Positions 1-11,835 of a DNA stretch of 64,000 nucleotides are shown in pieces. The notes below the pieces were generated by a model. The model was given only the letters and a program-made list of their open reading frames with translations, was not told the origin of the DNA and searched no databases. Position 1 is the first letter of the stretch; each line of letters opens with the position of its first letter. A program made the translations under genes and the position numbers. Source of the DNA: Combretum micranthum (taxonomy: Eukaryota > Streptophyta > Magnoliopsida > Myrtales > Combretaceae); the NCBI GenBank assembly GCA_024138025.1, contig JAMXBD010001403.1, positions 310,001 to 374,000 on the forward strand, read 5' to 3'.

Positions 1-14
1 GCTTAGTGAATAAA

Positions 15-556
15 TGTTAAGGGTAAAACCGTAAACTCGCGTACAAAATAAACCCTAGGTATTTAAACTCTGTTTTATGTCTCTCTCTACAGAAAGTAAG
101 TTTCGAAACCCTAATTCCTCTGTTTTTCTCTCGGTATTCTTTAGTTATTATCTTCTGTTCTTGCTATTTTCAAATACTAATTCTCTGTATGATGTGTAGG
201 TAAATCCAATTCCAGCTGGATCAGGCTCCTGTACTCAAGCACCACAACTATTTGGCAAAAGATGAGGATACCTCTCTGTGTATCTCGATCTGTTATTTAT
301 ATGTTGATCTGTTACATGCATGTTGTTATCTGTTCTGTTATACATTTACATGACCGTAACATGCTAACTATGCTACTGAGAACTATATGATACATGCACT
401 GCTGTTAAGATCTACTTGTACTATTTGTTTGAGATCTAAACTGTATCTGTTACATCCTACTCAGATCCAGCTGTAACTATAACTGAAAGTATTTATGTAT
501 AGTAGTCTTCCATCCAAACTGGTTTGGATCGGTTCCTATGCTGTCTGTCCGTAACA
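15..556 (-). repeat. 3' LTR of the Reina-like element
   Basis: 542-bp direct repeat of 4989-5518, TG...CA termini. It differs from its partner by scattered substitutions and small indels, for example an extra copy of a short aac-atgct segment near 360. Because the element reads leftward, this left copy is its 3' LTR. The chromodomain reading frame runs into it and stops at 493. Confidence 0.92.
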
Positions 557-867
557 AGTTTCCCCTGTTCTGGAAAAATGACCTTGTCCTCAAGGTCAAA
601 GTGTGCATAAGTCTGTCGAAATTTGTCCCAATCTTCCCAAGTAGAATCCTCAGTGGCTAATCCCTTCCATTGTACCAATACTTGGGGAATAGAGGCACCA
701 TGTTGAACCACATAGCGGGAACTTAAGATAGCCATAGGTTGGATGAGTGGACCTGAGTTATAAGATTCTGTAGGAAGCTCAAGAGGTTGTAGATCAGTAC
801 CATGTGCTGGTTTCAACAAAGAAACATGAAAAACTCGATGAATTTTAGATGAAGGGGGAAGATCCAA
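493..867 (-). pseudogene. Chromodomain end of the Reina-like polyprotein
   Basis: An open stretch of 124 codons that ends the polyprotein. Its first part is the integrase C-terminal end (SKIHRVFHVSLLKPA). Residues about 50-95 form a chromodomain, with an aromatic start (SSRYVV), the VQWKGL strand and the STWED motif followed by an acidic helix. Chromodomains of chromovirus integrases steer insertion towards particular chromatin marks. The frame enters the 3' LTR and stops there. It overlaps the upstream integrase piece in another frame near 813-867, so one frameshift separates them. Confidence 0.85.
557..571 (-). other. Polypurine tract of the Reina-like element
   Basis: Read on the minus strand the bases next to the 3' LTR are purine-rich (AACAGGGGAAACT). 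This is the usual place and composition of the plus-strand primer of LTR retrotransposons. Confidence 0.7.
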
Positions 868-1655
868 TTCATAAGCACACTGTCCAATCTTCTTGAGTAC
901 AGTAAAAGGCCATAAAAACGTTTAGACAACTTATGGCTCTTATGAGAAGCCACTGATAGTTGTCTATAAGGTTGGAGCCTGACATACACCTGATCCCCCT
1001 CATTATAGATCACATCAGATCGATGCTTGTCAGCTAAACTCTTCATTTTAGTTTGAGCATGCTGTAAATTAGCATGTAAAACCTTAAGAGCTTGATCTCG
1101 AGAAACCAAATCTTGATCCACTGCTGCTACTGGTGAAGAGCCCCCTAAATAGGAAGGTAAAACAGGGGGTTCTCTGCCATACACAATTTGGAATGGAGTC
1201 ATTCCAGCACCCTCATGGTATGAAGTATTATAGGCATACTCAGCCCAAGGCAAATACAAAGTCCACCTCTCAGGATAATCCATAACAAAACATCGAAGGT
1301 ACTGTTGAATAGTCCTATTCAACACTTCAGTTTGACCATCCGATTGAGGATGGTAGGCTGAACTCATATGTAATTTCGTCCCACTCAAACGAAATAATTC
1401 CTTCCAAAATTGACTGAGAAAAATAGAATCTCGATCAGAAACAATGGATTTAGGGAATCCATGCAGTTTAACAATCATGTTCAAAAATAAGTTGGCAACC
1501 TTAGTAGCTGTAAAATGACTATCCAGAGCCCCCAAATGGCAGTATTTGGATAGTCTATCCACAACTACTAATATCACTGAACAGCCCTTAGAAGAGGGAA
1601 GATGTGTGATGAAATCCATAGCAATGTCTTCCCAAATTCTGATAGGAATTGGCAA
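813..1655 (-). pseudogene. Integrase catalytic core, Reina-like element
   Basis: 280 codons open. The retroviral-type DDE core is visible: first Asp in MDFITHLP near residue 14, second in SDRDSIF near residue 75, and Glu in GQTEVLNRT near residue 111, followed by the NTSYHEGAGMTPFQIVYGREP block typical of Ty3/gypsy. The last 30 residues run out of frame relative to the chromodomain piece. Upstream, the zinc-binding part lies in another frame (1661-1909). The catalytic residues survive, but the gene is broken by frameshifts on both sides. Confidence 0.88.
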
Positions 1656-1660
1656 AGGGG

Positions 1661-1909
1661 CTAATAATCCAGCCGGGCAGTAGTCACATACTTAATCTGT
1701 TGACAGATGTGACAATTTCTAACATAATCTTCAATCTGTGTCCTCATCTTGGGCCAATAAAATTGACTGGCAATACGTTTAAATGTCTTGGTCACTCCAA
1801 AATGGCCAGCCATTGGTGAACCATGAAATTCCTCCAAAATTCGAGGAATTAATAAAGACTCAGGCACAAAAATAAACGATTCCCACAATATAGTAACCCA
1901 TGTTTCCAT
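1661..1909 (-). pseudogene. Integrase N-terminal HHCC zinc-binding domain, Reina-like element
   Basis: 82 codons holding the integrase zinc finger: the histidine pair in EFHGSPMAGHFG and the cysteine pair in CHICQQ, about 30 residues apart, as in H2C2 domains of Ty3/gypsy integrases. It lies directly before the catalytic core but in a different frame, so a frameshift near 1655-1665 breaks the polyprotein. Confidence 0.85.
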
Positions 1910-2450
1910 TCAATCTTCTGCTTGGAAACAAGACCTGCTTGTAATTGAGAAATGATAGTCTGAAAAGCAGGTAAAGTCTGATACTCCTGTTTAAGATCAT
2001 CAATACAATTGAAAATGGGCATAGAAAAAGCCAATAAAGAGGCATCATTGTATTGACGTGATAAACCATCGCTAACACATTGTCTACTCCTTTCTTGTAG
2101 ACAATCTCATAGTCGTAGCCCAACAGCTTGGTCACATAACGTTGCTGTTCAGGTGTCTGAATGACCTGTGATAGTAGTTCTTTCAAACTTCGATGATCAG
2201 TCCTAATTTGAAAATGATTACCCAACAAATAATGTCTCCATTTTCTGACTGATTCTACAACAGCATACAGTTCCCGAACATAAACAGAAGCTTTCCTTAA
2301 GTGATTAGGAAGCTTTTTACTAAAATATGCAATTGGGTGACTGTTGTAACAATACTGCACCAATGCCTACTCCAGATGCATCTGTCTCAACTACAAAAGG
2401 TTGATTAAAATCAGGCAAAGCTAGAATAGGTGCATTAATCAAAGCCTCCT
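1860..2450 (-). pseudogene. RNase H domain, Reina-like element
   Basis: The open part (1860-2363) shows the RNase H pattern [10 protein letters not shown], an ELYAVVESVRKWRHYL helix and RTDHRSLKELL, the last carrying a catalytic Asp. The start of the domain, with the first catalytic Asp, lies in another frame around 2365-2450. It would degrade the RNA strand after minus-strand synthesis. The tail beyond about residue 100 continues into the linker before integrase. Confidence 0.82.
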
Positions 2451-3221
2451 TTAATGTGAAAAAGCTTGATCAGCCTCTGCTGACCAATGAAATCCATCAG
2501 TTTTCAATAAATCTGTTAAGGGTCCAGCAATAGTAGCATAGCCCTTAATGAACTTTCTGTAATAGCCTGAGAGACCCAAAAATGCTCTTAATTGTTTAAC
2601 ATTTCTTGGAGTTTCCCAATTAGCTACTGCATCCACCTTCGAAGGATCTGGCTTAAGAGCATTGAAAGAAACCACATGTCCCAAATATTCAATAGTAGAT
2701 TGGGCAAAAGAACACTTGCTCTCCTTCAAAAAAAAACTTGTTATCCAATAAAGTTTGCAAAACCAAAGTCAAGTGTTGCAAATGATCTTCCATGTTACTG
2801 CTATATATCAAAATATCATCAAAGAAAATGATGACAAACTTCCTCAGATAAGACTGAAACATTGTATTCATAATAGATTGAAAAGTGGAAGGTGCATTAC
2901 TTAACCCAAAAGGCATTACAAGAAATTCGTAATGACCTTGGTGAGTTCTAAAAGCAGTCTTGTCCACATCCTGAGGATCCATTCGAATCTGATGGTATCC
3001 TGCTCTGAGATCAAGTTTAGAAATAAACATGCATTCCGAAGTTCATCAATCAATTCATCAACTGTGGGAATGGGAAAATTATCCCGAACAGTAACTTGAT
3101 TTAAAGCCCTATAATCCACACAAAAACGCCAGCTCCCATCTTTCTTTTTGACTAATAAAACTGGAGAAGAAAAGGCACTAGTGCTGCGTTGAATGACTCC
3201 TTGAGCCAACATTTCCTCCAC
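2451..3221 (-). pseudogene. Reverse transcriptase, Reina-like element
   Basis: Three overlapping open pieces (2916-3221, 2689-3030, 2451-2729) together cover the RT fingers, palm and thumb. Visible blocks in order: VLLVKKKDGSWRF with [39 protein letters not shown], the catalytic FFDD (the Y/FxDD box) and LGHVVSF with the thumb block FLGLSGYYRKFIKGY. The pieces are in different frames, so at least two frameshifts inactivate the gene. Block wording is closer to Reina than to CRM or Tekay chromoviruses. Confidence 0.9.
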
Positions 3222-3234
3222 CTGTCTTTCAATC

Positions 3235-3860
3235 TCATTTTTCTGAAAGTGTGGATAGCGATAGGGTTTGACATTGACTGGAGAAGTGTTGGGAACTAAA
3301 TGAATTTGATGTTGGATATGCGAAGAGGTGGCAGTGATGAAGGTGCCTCAAAGACACGAGAAAATCTGCCCAACAAGGCTTGAATAGCATGTTGTTGGTG
3401 GTATTCGATGATGTCACAGTATCCACTTTCTGAGCCACCAAATGATAACAAGTAGCTATGGCATCAGTAGAAACCAATCTACGTAATTGGTGATGTGAAA
3501 TTTCTTCAGTCATAGCAAACCTATCGCCAATCAACATAACAGATTTCCCTTGAGAAAAGAATTCCAGTGTTAGTTTGGAATAATCCATAGTCACTGGTCC
3601 CAATCTAGTCAGCCATTGTATTCCTAGCACCACTTCAGCCCCTTGTATGGGAAGGACATAAAACGAATCATGGAAATCCCAAGATTGAATAGAAAAATGA
3701 ACATCAGAACAAATCCCCTCACACTGCATAGTAGAACCATTACCAATCATGACTGAAAATTTGGATGCAGGTTGTACAACCAATCCCAAATGATGACTAA
3801 TCGAGCTTGCACAAAATTGTGCGTACTGCCTGTATCAACTAAAATCAAAACCTCATGGCC
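3235..3860 (-). pseudogene. Aspartic protease, Reina-like element
   Basis: The catalytic triad Asp-Thr-Gly is encoded at about 3830-3838 in an LVDTGSTHNFV context, then the frame shifts. The downstream open part (3235-3789) carries the GAEVVLGIQWLTRLGPVTMDY flap-and-end pattern common to chromovirus proteases. The final 60 residues or so are out of frame. It would cleave the Gag-Pol polyprotein. Confidence 0.8.
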
Positions 3861-4013
3861 ATTGATATAACCCTTGAATTTAGAGTACAAGGTTTTAAAG
3901 TGCCTGATAAAGCATGATAGCTAATAGAACCTGTCTCTACATCAGTATGATCAGCCATCTCAGATAGTCCCTCAGAGTCATCATCAATATCATGCAATAA
4001 TAAAAGAATTTAG

Positions 4014-4971
4014 ATTTGCATTTATGATTGCGATGATACTTTTCATCACAATTGTAACAAAGGCCCTGTTCTCTTCGTGCTAACATTTCGGCTGGGACAG
4101 TCGTTTAATGGGAATAGCTGTTTTGTGTTTATGATTGTCAGAAGGGTTGGTATTAGAAGGAGAAGGAACATTGGTAGTAGATGAAGAAGGATTAGTGTAT
4201 GGTTTAGAAAACTGTAAAGGAGAAAAAGATTTAGAAGGTGGGTGAACTGTGTATGGTTTATGAAAAAGAAATTGATCATTATGTTTACTCTCATGCATTT
4301 TAGCAAGCCATATAGCATGCATAAGAGTAAGAGGTCGGCAATCTGAACTTCACGTTTTATATAGGGTTTAAGACCCGATATAAAACAGCTGAGAAGAAAA
4401 GATTCAGGTAAACCCACAACACGATTTGATAAAGATTCAAATTGTGTTTGATATTCATCAACAGATCGAACTTGTGTCAATTTAGAAAGAGTACCTTGAA
4501 TGTCTTCATATTCTGAGGGACCAAAACGAACTTCAATGGACTTCTTGAAATTAGTCCATGAACTGAGTTGTTTATTGTTGTACATCCATTTGTACCAATC
4601 CAAAGCACGTTCTTCCATTGCAAAAGAGGCAATGGTAATCCGTTGTTCATCAGGAATGGCATGGAAATCAAAGAACTGGTCTGCTTTGAAAATCCATCCT
4701 AAAGGATCAAGGCCGGTAAATTTCGGAATTTCCAATTTGATGCCTTTCAACAAGTTGTCGGCCATACTGCCCCCATTATTGGAAAATGATGAACTCGAAT
4801 TTTGATCTATATGATGAGGCACCGGGTTCTGATTCTGACTTAAATTCTTAGAGAATTCTTCGAATTTCTTGTCCATTTCAAGGCGTAAAGCCTGTAACAA
4901 TGTGTTTGCAAATTGTTTGCCAATTCGGCAAAATTATCCTCCATTGTGCCTGCTCGTGTAGAAGGAGCCAT
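4014..4971 (-). pseudogene. Gag of the Reina-like element
   Basis: A start ATG lies at 4971, directly after the PBS. A one-base frameshift near 4900 separates the first 25 codons from the main open part (4046-4900), which holds the retrotransposon Gag core (DPLGWIFKADQFF, WTNFKKSIEVRFGPSEYED, YQTQFESLSNRV). Near 4014-4056 a single CCHC zinc knuckle (CYNC...H...C) is recognisable in another frame. Gag would form the particle and bind genomic RNA. Its size is normal for the clade. Confidence 0.85.
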
Positions 4972-4985
4972 GGACGAGAGCACCA
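4972..4985 (-). other. Putative primer-binding site, Reina-like element
   Basis: Read on the minus strand, 3 bases after the 5' LTR comes TGGTGCTCTCGTCC. TGG at the LTR-proximal end is expected for pairing with a tRNA 3' CCA. It is not the initiator-Met PBS seen in elements A and B, and I cannot assign the tRNA. Confidence 0.55.
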
Positions 4986-4988
4986 ATT

Positions 4989-5518
4989 TGTTAAGGGCAA
5001 AACTGTAAATTGGTACAAAATAAACCCTAGGTATTTAAACTCTGTTTTATGTCTCTCTCTTCAGATGGTATGTTTCGAAACCCTAATTCCCTCTTTTTTC
5101 TCTCGTATTCTTTGTTATTATCTTCTGTTCTTGCTATTTTCGAATACTAATCTCTGTATGATGTGTAGGTTAATCCAATTCGAGCTGGATCAGGCTCCTG
5201 TACTCAAGGCACCACAACTATTTGGCAAAAGATGAGGATACCTCTCTGTGTATCTCGATCTGTTATTTATATTGTCTTCTGTTACATGCATGTTGTTATC
5301 TGTTCTGTTATACATTTACATGACCGTAACTATGCTACTGAGAACTATATGATACATGCACTGCTGTTAAGATCTACTTGTACTATTTGTTTGAGATCTA
5401 AACTGTATCTGTTACATCCTACTCAGATCCAGCTGTAACTATAACTGAAAGTATTTATGTATAGTAGTCTTCCATCTAAACTGGTTTGGATCGGTTCCTA
5501 TGCTGTCTGTCCGTAACA
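4989..5518 (-). repeat. 5' LTR of the Reina-like element
   Basis: 530-bp direct repeat of 15-556 with the same TGTTA...TAACA ends. As the element reads leftward, this right copy is the promoter-bearing 5' LTR. The open frames inside it are not conserved as protein in the partner LTR. Confidence 0.92.
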
Positions 5519-8500
5519 GTAAATCCCAAAATTCATACTTGAAACAAAATTATCAACCAAGTTTATCAAGCAAGCAAATGTGATGCAGCAAGCATATGAG
5601 CATCCAAGACATGATTTTCCAGGAATCATATGTTGAATGAATTACGCCATTCATTCAGGGTTAGGTATTCCAGCCCATTACGGCTATTACTTCTTTAAAA
5701 ACGTTTTTTTAGATCTTATCAGCTCCTATATGCCATAAAAAACATGTAGTTATTACCGACTCCTACTAGTCACCAATTTATATAGTTTTTATCGGTTCCT
5801 ACTCACCACATACATGATATATCGGTTATGCCTACCACCACTGTCATACACTTGTCCTCCCAATTGTATAATAGCGAATGCAATGTGACTCAACATGTGA
5901 AGTATATGTGTCAACTTTTGTTTAAAGCCTAGCCGTCATATTTTATTTTCTTATAGGTGATCATCCAATTTCAGACACTTCAACATGCTAATAACATACA
6001 ATTTATTACAAGCATTTCATGCTTCGATATACTTAATATTCCTTCAACATATTATCATACAACTTTCATTTTATCTTTCCTTAAATCTAATGCAACTAAA
6101 TTTACAAGCACAAACATAAGTATGAAAAATAAAGGGGAGTAGACTCACTCGACCATTATGACACTTTTTCCTTATGGATGAGTCGATCGGTAATTCCACT
6201 AATCGAAATAATCTTCCGGGTACGAACACTCCTCCTCGGGATCACCTAATCAAGAAGAATACCTATAATGAGTATTTTCTTATTGATTCTATGGTACTAA
6301 TAAAAAACTATGTCATAAGATCGTTAAAATTCGCATAGAGAGTAATTCTAATTTAAAATGGCCATAACTTGGTCATTTTAACTCGGAATTGCGCATATAA
6401 TATACCATTTTCTACCTATTCGAAAAGATCTATCAAATTCTAAAACTATTTTCATCAAACTAAGTTCTTTGAGCTCCGAAATAGTGGTGATCAGATTCAC
6501 CACGAATTTTGCAAAACTTAACTTTTTTTCTTTTTACAAAAACTTGTATCAAAGATATAGATATTATAATGGTTTGAAAGACCTTTGAAATGTGTATATA
6601 TATATATTATATATATTCATTAACTCATGTTAAATGCATGAAATTAATGAAATTGTCTCAACCATAAATTTTTGGTAAAAATAAAGTTTTCTAAAAATTT
6701 GAAAAAGTTAAAACTTTGAAAAATTCTTCTTAGTTTGCTAGAAAATTTCTCAAGTTATTTTAAATGAGTATTTCTTTTCCTTAATTCCATTTCCTTTAGT
6801 CTTTTTAAATTTCAAAAGAATGATTTTCATTTTTCTAAATTCCTTATAGCTTAGTTTCTAATACGTTTTGAAAGTAGTAATAATTCTATATTTTCTTACA
6901 TTTAAAGAAATGATTTCCTAAGTTGTTCATTCATCTTACTCCTTAAGATCATTCTATTTTTATGAAAGGAAATTTCTTGGTGTTTGCTAAACTAGACTAT
7001 TCCTTTATATTCCAAAGTATTGGTGGAAAATAAAGTTTAGTGAAATTTTGTTTAAACAAGAATTCTTTTCCATTTTACGACTTTGTAAAGTGTATGTATG
7101 TATTGTAAAAATTTTCTATGTTCTTTGGTTATTAAAATTTATGATGGATTCCTCTAGTTTTATGAAAAGATTTGTTAAGATAAATTGCTAAGTTTTCATA
7201 AAAAATCATTTCCTTCATGATAACATTTATTTTTGAAGAAGAACTTCTATTTTAAGAAAACTTTTCCTTCTTTATCTTATTGAGACAAAATCAATATGTT
7301 CATGCATGATCATGAATATGAAATCATAAAATTATGAAAATATAAGACAAATATAATAAGTAATAAGATAAGCAAGTAAAGAAATATGTCAAGTATTGAG
7401 AACCTTAGCTTCATCAAGATATCCCGAGATTAAGGATGGACTAATCCCAAAAGAAATAAGGAAAAGAAAGTAAATATTATTTTAACTTGATGATAACAAG
7501 TCTAAGACTAGAGACTAATCTTAAAAAACATGAGATAAATAAATAAATTACATTACTTGGTAGTGAATATATAACAATGAGCTTATATGCTCTAAAGATT
7601 ATATATAAGTATATAATTATATCTAGTTACATATATATAAAAGGTTAACATAATATCAATAATAATATGAGCAAAATAATATCATAGAAATACATATTCA
7701 TGAACAAGAACAATACATGAACATAGTCTAGCTTCCATTACATTAAGTTTAGAAAACTCACACCATGGTCATATAAAGTTACATGACATGGTAAGAAAGA
7801 TTTAAAGAAATTCTTATCTAATGTAGTGTTTGTAGAAGAAGAAGAAGGTTTTGTAAAGAAAATTTTAGAGTTTTGGGAGAGTATTTGAGAGGGGAATTGG
7901 AGAGAGTTTTTGGAGTGAAATTTGTGGGTAGAAGATTTGTGAATGAAGTGAAAGAGGAGGGGGGTATTTATAGGAAAATGGGGAGTGATTTTTGAGTGAT
8001 TTAATTAAAGAAAAATTGAAAAAAGAAAAGAAAAGAGGTGGGGGTGCGGGCGAGCAAGGTTGTAAGAGAAGGGGAGGGTTTTATTTTTTGTAATTTTGTG
8101 TATCAAAAGTAATAATTTGTAAAGTAGATATGATATGAAGTTATGAGAAAGGTAAAAATTAAAGATAATAGTTGTATGGTGTTATAAGAGTAGATACTAG
8201 AAAAAGTAGAGATAAAAGAATAGTATAGAATAGTAATGAATAGTGTAATGTAAAGTAGATGTGACTAATAAAATACCAGTAGTAACAAAATACGCGTATA
8301 AATGAGATCTCTGTTATTTTTAGTTACCGAAAAATTACGAAACTGATATTTTTGAAATTCTTGTATTAAATTGGTCATAACGGTGATATCATAATATTTT
8401 TATTATTCCGAGCTCCGGGACATGCTTCTTCAGAACTGATCTCGTTTGAGTCCGAAGGACTCTCGAAATTCACAAATATAATATTTTTATGTTTCCTCAA

Positions 8501-8678
8501 GATATTATGAGCTATGATCACTAATTAACTCAACTTCGTTTTCTAGGACTAAAGAATACGGGAATGCCGGATCTAAATTCTAGGGTTTGTACTGGACTTT
8601 TGTTGACATTTAGGGTTCCCGTTGACTTTTAATTCTAAGATCAAACTTAAAATTAACCAAAAATTTTAGGGGTTTACA
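5519..8678 (-). repeat. Long gypsy LTR (LTR0), interrupted by the Reina-like element
   Basis: With 1-14 this is one LTR lying in minus orientation. Its right end ggggtttaca gives TGTAAACCCC on the minus strand, the same start as the LTRs of A and B; its other end lies left of the window. It shares with 11836-15611 and 24521-29479 a conserved palindrome (6355-6379), a pyrimidine-rich leader (plus-strand purine, 7840-7960) and a TATA box. No polypurine tract follows 8678, so it may be a solo LTR. No coding potential seen in its 3.2 kb. Confidence 0.75.
7963..7974 (-). promoter_or_regulatory. TATA box of LTR0
   Basis: Minus strand CCTATAAATACC. It is followed downstream by a C/T-rich leader. 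The same TATA plus C/T-rich arrangement occurs at 11027-11036 and 14906-14914, which supports a real core promoter. Confidence 0.6.
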
Positions 8679-9440
8679 ATCATCTTGTTCAACCGGCCCT
8701 ATAAATGTAAATTAAATCATATTATTTCCTCTTAAGAATAAGCAAATATTATACTGATACAATTTCTCCTATCGATTACCCATTAAGCCACTTATAAAAG
8801 TTATTGCATCATGACAGGGGTGGCCTAAGCGTCTAAACTACCATGTTAACCTCGTTAATACGGTTGTCGTTCCCTAGACTAAATTCAATGGCACACACAC
8901 AAACAATTCAAATAAATATTTAAGCCAATCTTTAAGTAGAATTGATTAGAAAATGCCTAACTTAGCACTCAACAAATAAGTTATTACATACCTAGATAAA
9001 TGGATTTATCAGATAAAAGAACTGTATTCAAACCCAAGTGGGTATTGGAACCTATCGAGGCAAATCATTTTATATGAAGCAATGTTAATCTATAATTAAA
9101 TACTAAATCATTAAACCTTCATCAAACTTAAATAAAGTTCAAATCATCACATAGTCTCATATTCATATGCATATATATATACACATCACATTCCACTATT
9201 CACTCATCTATTATTCATTTATTTATTTATTATTTACATATGAACAGTACTAGGGGATCTGTTAGGCTCATGACAAGGGTCATGATGGATGTTATAGGCA
9301 CCATCACGCCTATGATCTTGGGTCGTGATGTATGTTACTATCTTGTCATACCCGTGATAGGAGATCACGTTCCTTAACACTACTGTGATGTAAGTCGTGT
9401 AAAGAATACGCTCATGATAGTTTTGTTAAAAACTTTTCTA
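8679..9440 (-). repeat. Fragment of a D-type long LTR
   Basis: It resembles the LTR at 61793-64000: both carry cattgcatcatgaca then ggcctaag, followed by a block with acttaag and ttattgc/acatacct-like motifs, in the same orientation. 9241-9440 holds short degenerate copies of cgtgatg/catgat, giving many small inverted repeats. Neither LTR end is recognisable. It joins a truncated RT remnant at about 9440. No gene seen. Confidence 0.55.
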
Positions 9441-10119
9441 AAGAATACACTGGTGGGTCTTCGCTAATCTAGTACTGCTTTAACCTTTTCTGCATCAATA
9501 GATATCCCTTTTCTAGTGATAATATGACCTAAACACACGACTTCTTCCAACAAAAACTTACATTTTCTAAACTTTGCATATAATTTCTTCTCTCTTAACC
9601 TTTGAAGAACTAATCTCAAATGCTCTTCATGCTCGCCCTTGCTTCAAAAATATACCAAGATGTCATCTATGAATAAAATTATAGGCTGATCAAGATAATC
9701 TTTGAAAACTCGGTTTATTAAATGCATGAAAGTTGTAGGAGAATTTGTTAATTCGAATGGCATAACAAGAAATTCAAAATACCCATACCGGGTATGAAAA
9801 GCTATTTTAGGAGCATCCTATGGTTTAATCTTAAGCTAATGATATGTAGATCTTAAATCAATTTTGAGAAAATAGCTGCTCCTCTTAACTGGTCGAATAA
9901 ATCGTCAATCTTAGGTAAAGGATATTTATTATTGATTGTTACCTGATTTAGCTCTTAATAATCTATGCACATTCTTGAACTCCGGTCTTTCTTCTTAACA
10001 AAAAGTACTATAGTACCCTATGGAGATATACCGAGTCGGATAAAACTGAGATCTTGTAATTCTTGTTATTGAGTCTTCAACTCTTTCAATTCTGTTGGAG
10101 CCATTCGATATAGTGGTAT
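9441..10119 (-). pseudogene. Decayed gypsy reverse transcriptase fragment
   Basis: On the minus strand, translated in shifting frames, RT blocks can be followed: [70 protein letters not shown], the catalytic [11 protein letters not shown] and [20 protein letters not shown]. Several in-frame stops are present. Wording is Tekay/Del-like but diverged from A and B. It starts mid-polyprotein and stops before RNase H, so both sides are lost, the upstream side at the junction with the LTR at 10117. Confidence 0.85.
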
Positions 10120-11728
10120 CATGGCCTGAGGGATATCATAAACGTGATAGTCCACCGTACATAATATTAAAGTCTAAGAATGACTACCTTAATCATACAA
10201 AAGCTTTCATATCATGCATAAGACATACATCACAACTAAGGAGCACACCGAAGTAGCAAAATTTTACATTAATAATAATTAAGTAACAAGGTAAGAAAAT
10301 ACTTATCATTAAATATAAATAAGGTCAATTATAATTATTAGGAGCATACCCCTACTAATGTTTTCAAGTCTACGTATATACATTTCCTAGTGATCTCCAA
10401 AATATTAACATATCATATACTACTCATAAAGAAATTCTCAAGAATATAAATTCATCCTAAGCTCCTACTTCTTCCATATAGCTCGAGAATCCACTAATGA
10501 TTTCCTTAATGTCTCCGTCCTTGAATGGAATTGCAAGTATACCTATTTCAATAAAGATCTAAGGGGGCGTAAGCTTACAATGTGCTTAGTGAGATACTCC
10601 CTACATTCATACCGTATTTCAAACAAGTTCATTAATTTTTACACGTATGCTATGCATTCTATGCAATAATCACATGTTACAAACAATTATGTATAGGTAT
10701 CCAAAAACCATGCACAGAATGAATTTACACTCTCCGTATCAAGGGTTAGGAAAATGGTAGTTGAAGATCTACGTGATCTTCTTCTACTTTTTGACATCTA
10801 ACTCTAAGATTTTTTTCTAAGAGTACCGAAAAATTTAGGGCTTATATGTTTAATATTTTATCTAAAGATAGAAGGTGTGTGTGAGTGAAAAGATAAAAGG
10901 AAGTTGGAAGAGAAATATAGAGAGAAAAAGTTAGAGAGGAAATTTAGAGAGAGAAGTTGAAAAATGATTTTAGTAGAGTTTTGTTATGGTAAAAGAAAAG
11001 TATGTAAGAAGTGAAGGAGGGAGGGGATATTTATAGATAAATGTAGAGAGATTTTCAAGGTAATAATGTAATTGAAAAAGAAAAAGAAATTGGAGGGAGT
11101 GAGAGAGAAAATGTGGCTACCACAAAGGGGAGGAAAGAGGAAAAGAAAGAGATTAAAAATAAATTTTAGAAGACAAAAGTAAGTAAAGTGTAAGAGATGT
11201 TTAGTAAAAAGTAATTTTGAAAATGTAAATGTAAGAAATAGGTATATAGGCTTTAAGAAATAGATAGTAAAAAAGGTAAAGATAGATGAATAGTAATTGA
11301 ATAGTAAATAAGACAAATAAATTACCGCTAGTAAGAAAAATACGCGTAAATAAGATACATATAATATTTTTAGAAATCGAAAAATTCTATATTTGATATT
11401 TTACAATTCTTCATCTCATTACGAATCTAAGTATATCATTGGAATATTTTTACCATTTTGCATGCCAAGACCTTGATTTCGGAAACTGATCCCGTTTGGA
11501 TTCAAAACGAGCGTATTTTCGGTGAAAGTGATCTTTTTAGGTTGTAAGGCATTATTTCAAACTATAATAAAAGGTTATCTCATTTTTACTGATTTAGGGT
11601 TTCTAGTGAGGTCTTGTTGGATCTAAATCCTTTAGATCTTAATGTGGATCTAAGTTAGCTTTAAGGTTTCGGGTTGACTTCCGGCTTTTAAGTTTTACTC
11701 GTAAGATTATAAAATCTAGAGGTTTATG
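10117..11728 (-). repeat. Truncated or short gypsy LTR (LTR2)
   Basis: The left end (tatcatggcctgagg) matches the decayed LTR 3' terminus TGTCAYGCCCYGAGGG of this group, followed by gtccaccgtacataatatt as in 43551 onwards. The right end ctagaggtttatg corresponds to the LTR start TGTAAACC with its CA mutated. It has a TATA box and a C/T-rich leader on the minus strand (10870-11036). At 1.6 kb it lacks over half of the family length. No TSD found; the boundaries are uncertain by several bases. Confidence 0.6.
11027..11036 (-). promoter_or_regulatory. TATA box of LTR2
   Basis: Minus strand CTATAAATAT, followed downstream (lower coordinates) by a C/T-rich leader, as in LTR0 and the solo LTR at 11836-15611. 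Confidence 0.5.
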
Positions 11729-11835
11729 TTTATATTGTATATCTGGTTCATATTTTTATGTTTACTCTATTTTATGATCTATTTAATATTTCACAGTTCT
11801 TGGGATTATTTAATCAGGTCTAGGGCTTCTAGTGT
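11729..11835. other. Unassigned sequence before solo LTR3
   Basis: Together with 15617-15885 this formed about 370 bp of continuous sequence before the LTR at 11836-15611 inserted. I see no gene, repeat end or domain in it. Confidence 0.5.

Larger units (their letters stand above)
15..5518 (-). mobile_element. Reina-like Ty3/gypsy chromovirus, complete but decayed
   Basis: A 5.5-kb LTR retrotransposon on the minus strand, bounded by direct LTRs that begin TGTTA and end TAACA. Order on the minus strand is LTR, gag, protease, RT, RNase H, integrase, chromodomain, LTR, which is the chromovirus order. The small size, short LTRs and RT block near 3100 (VKKKDGSWRFCVDYRALNQV) resemble the Reina clade. 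Flanks are ataaa (10-14) and gtaaa (5519-5523), a target duplication with one mismatch. It sits inside a longer LTR whose pieces are 1-14 and 5519-8678. Frameshifts separate most domains, so it is not autonomous now. Clade assignment is inference from motifs. Confidence 0.9.

Noticed and set aside
10117..11728. Treating LTR2 as a complete solo LTR with target duplication.
   Set aside because: No matching 5-bp flanks could be found, and it is less than half the length of related LTRs.
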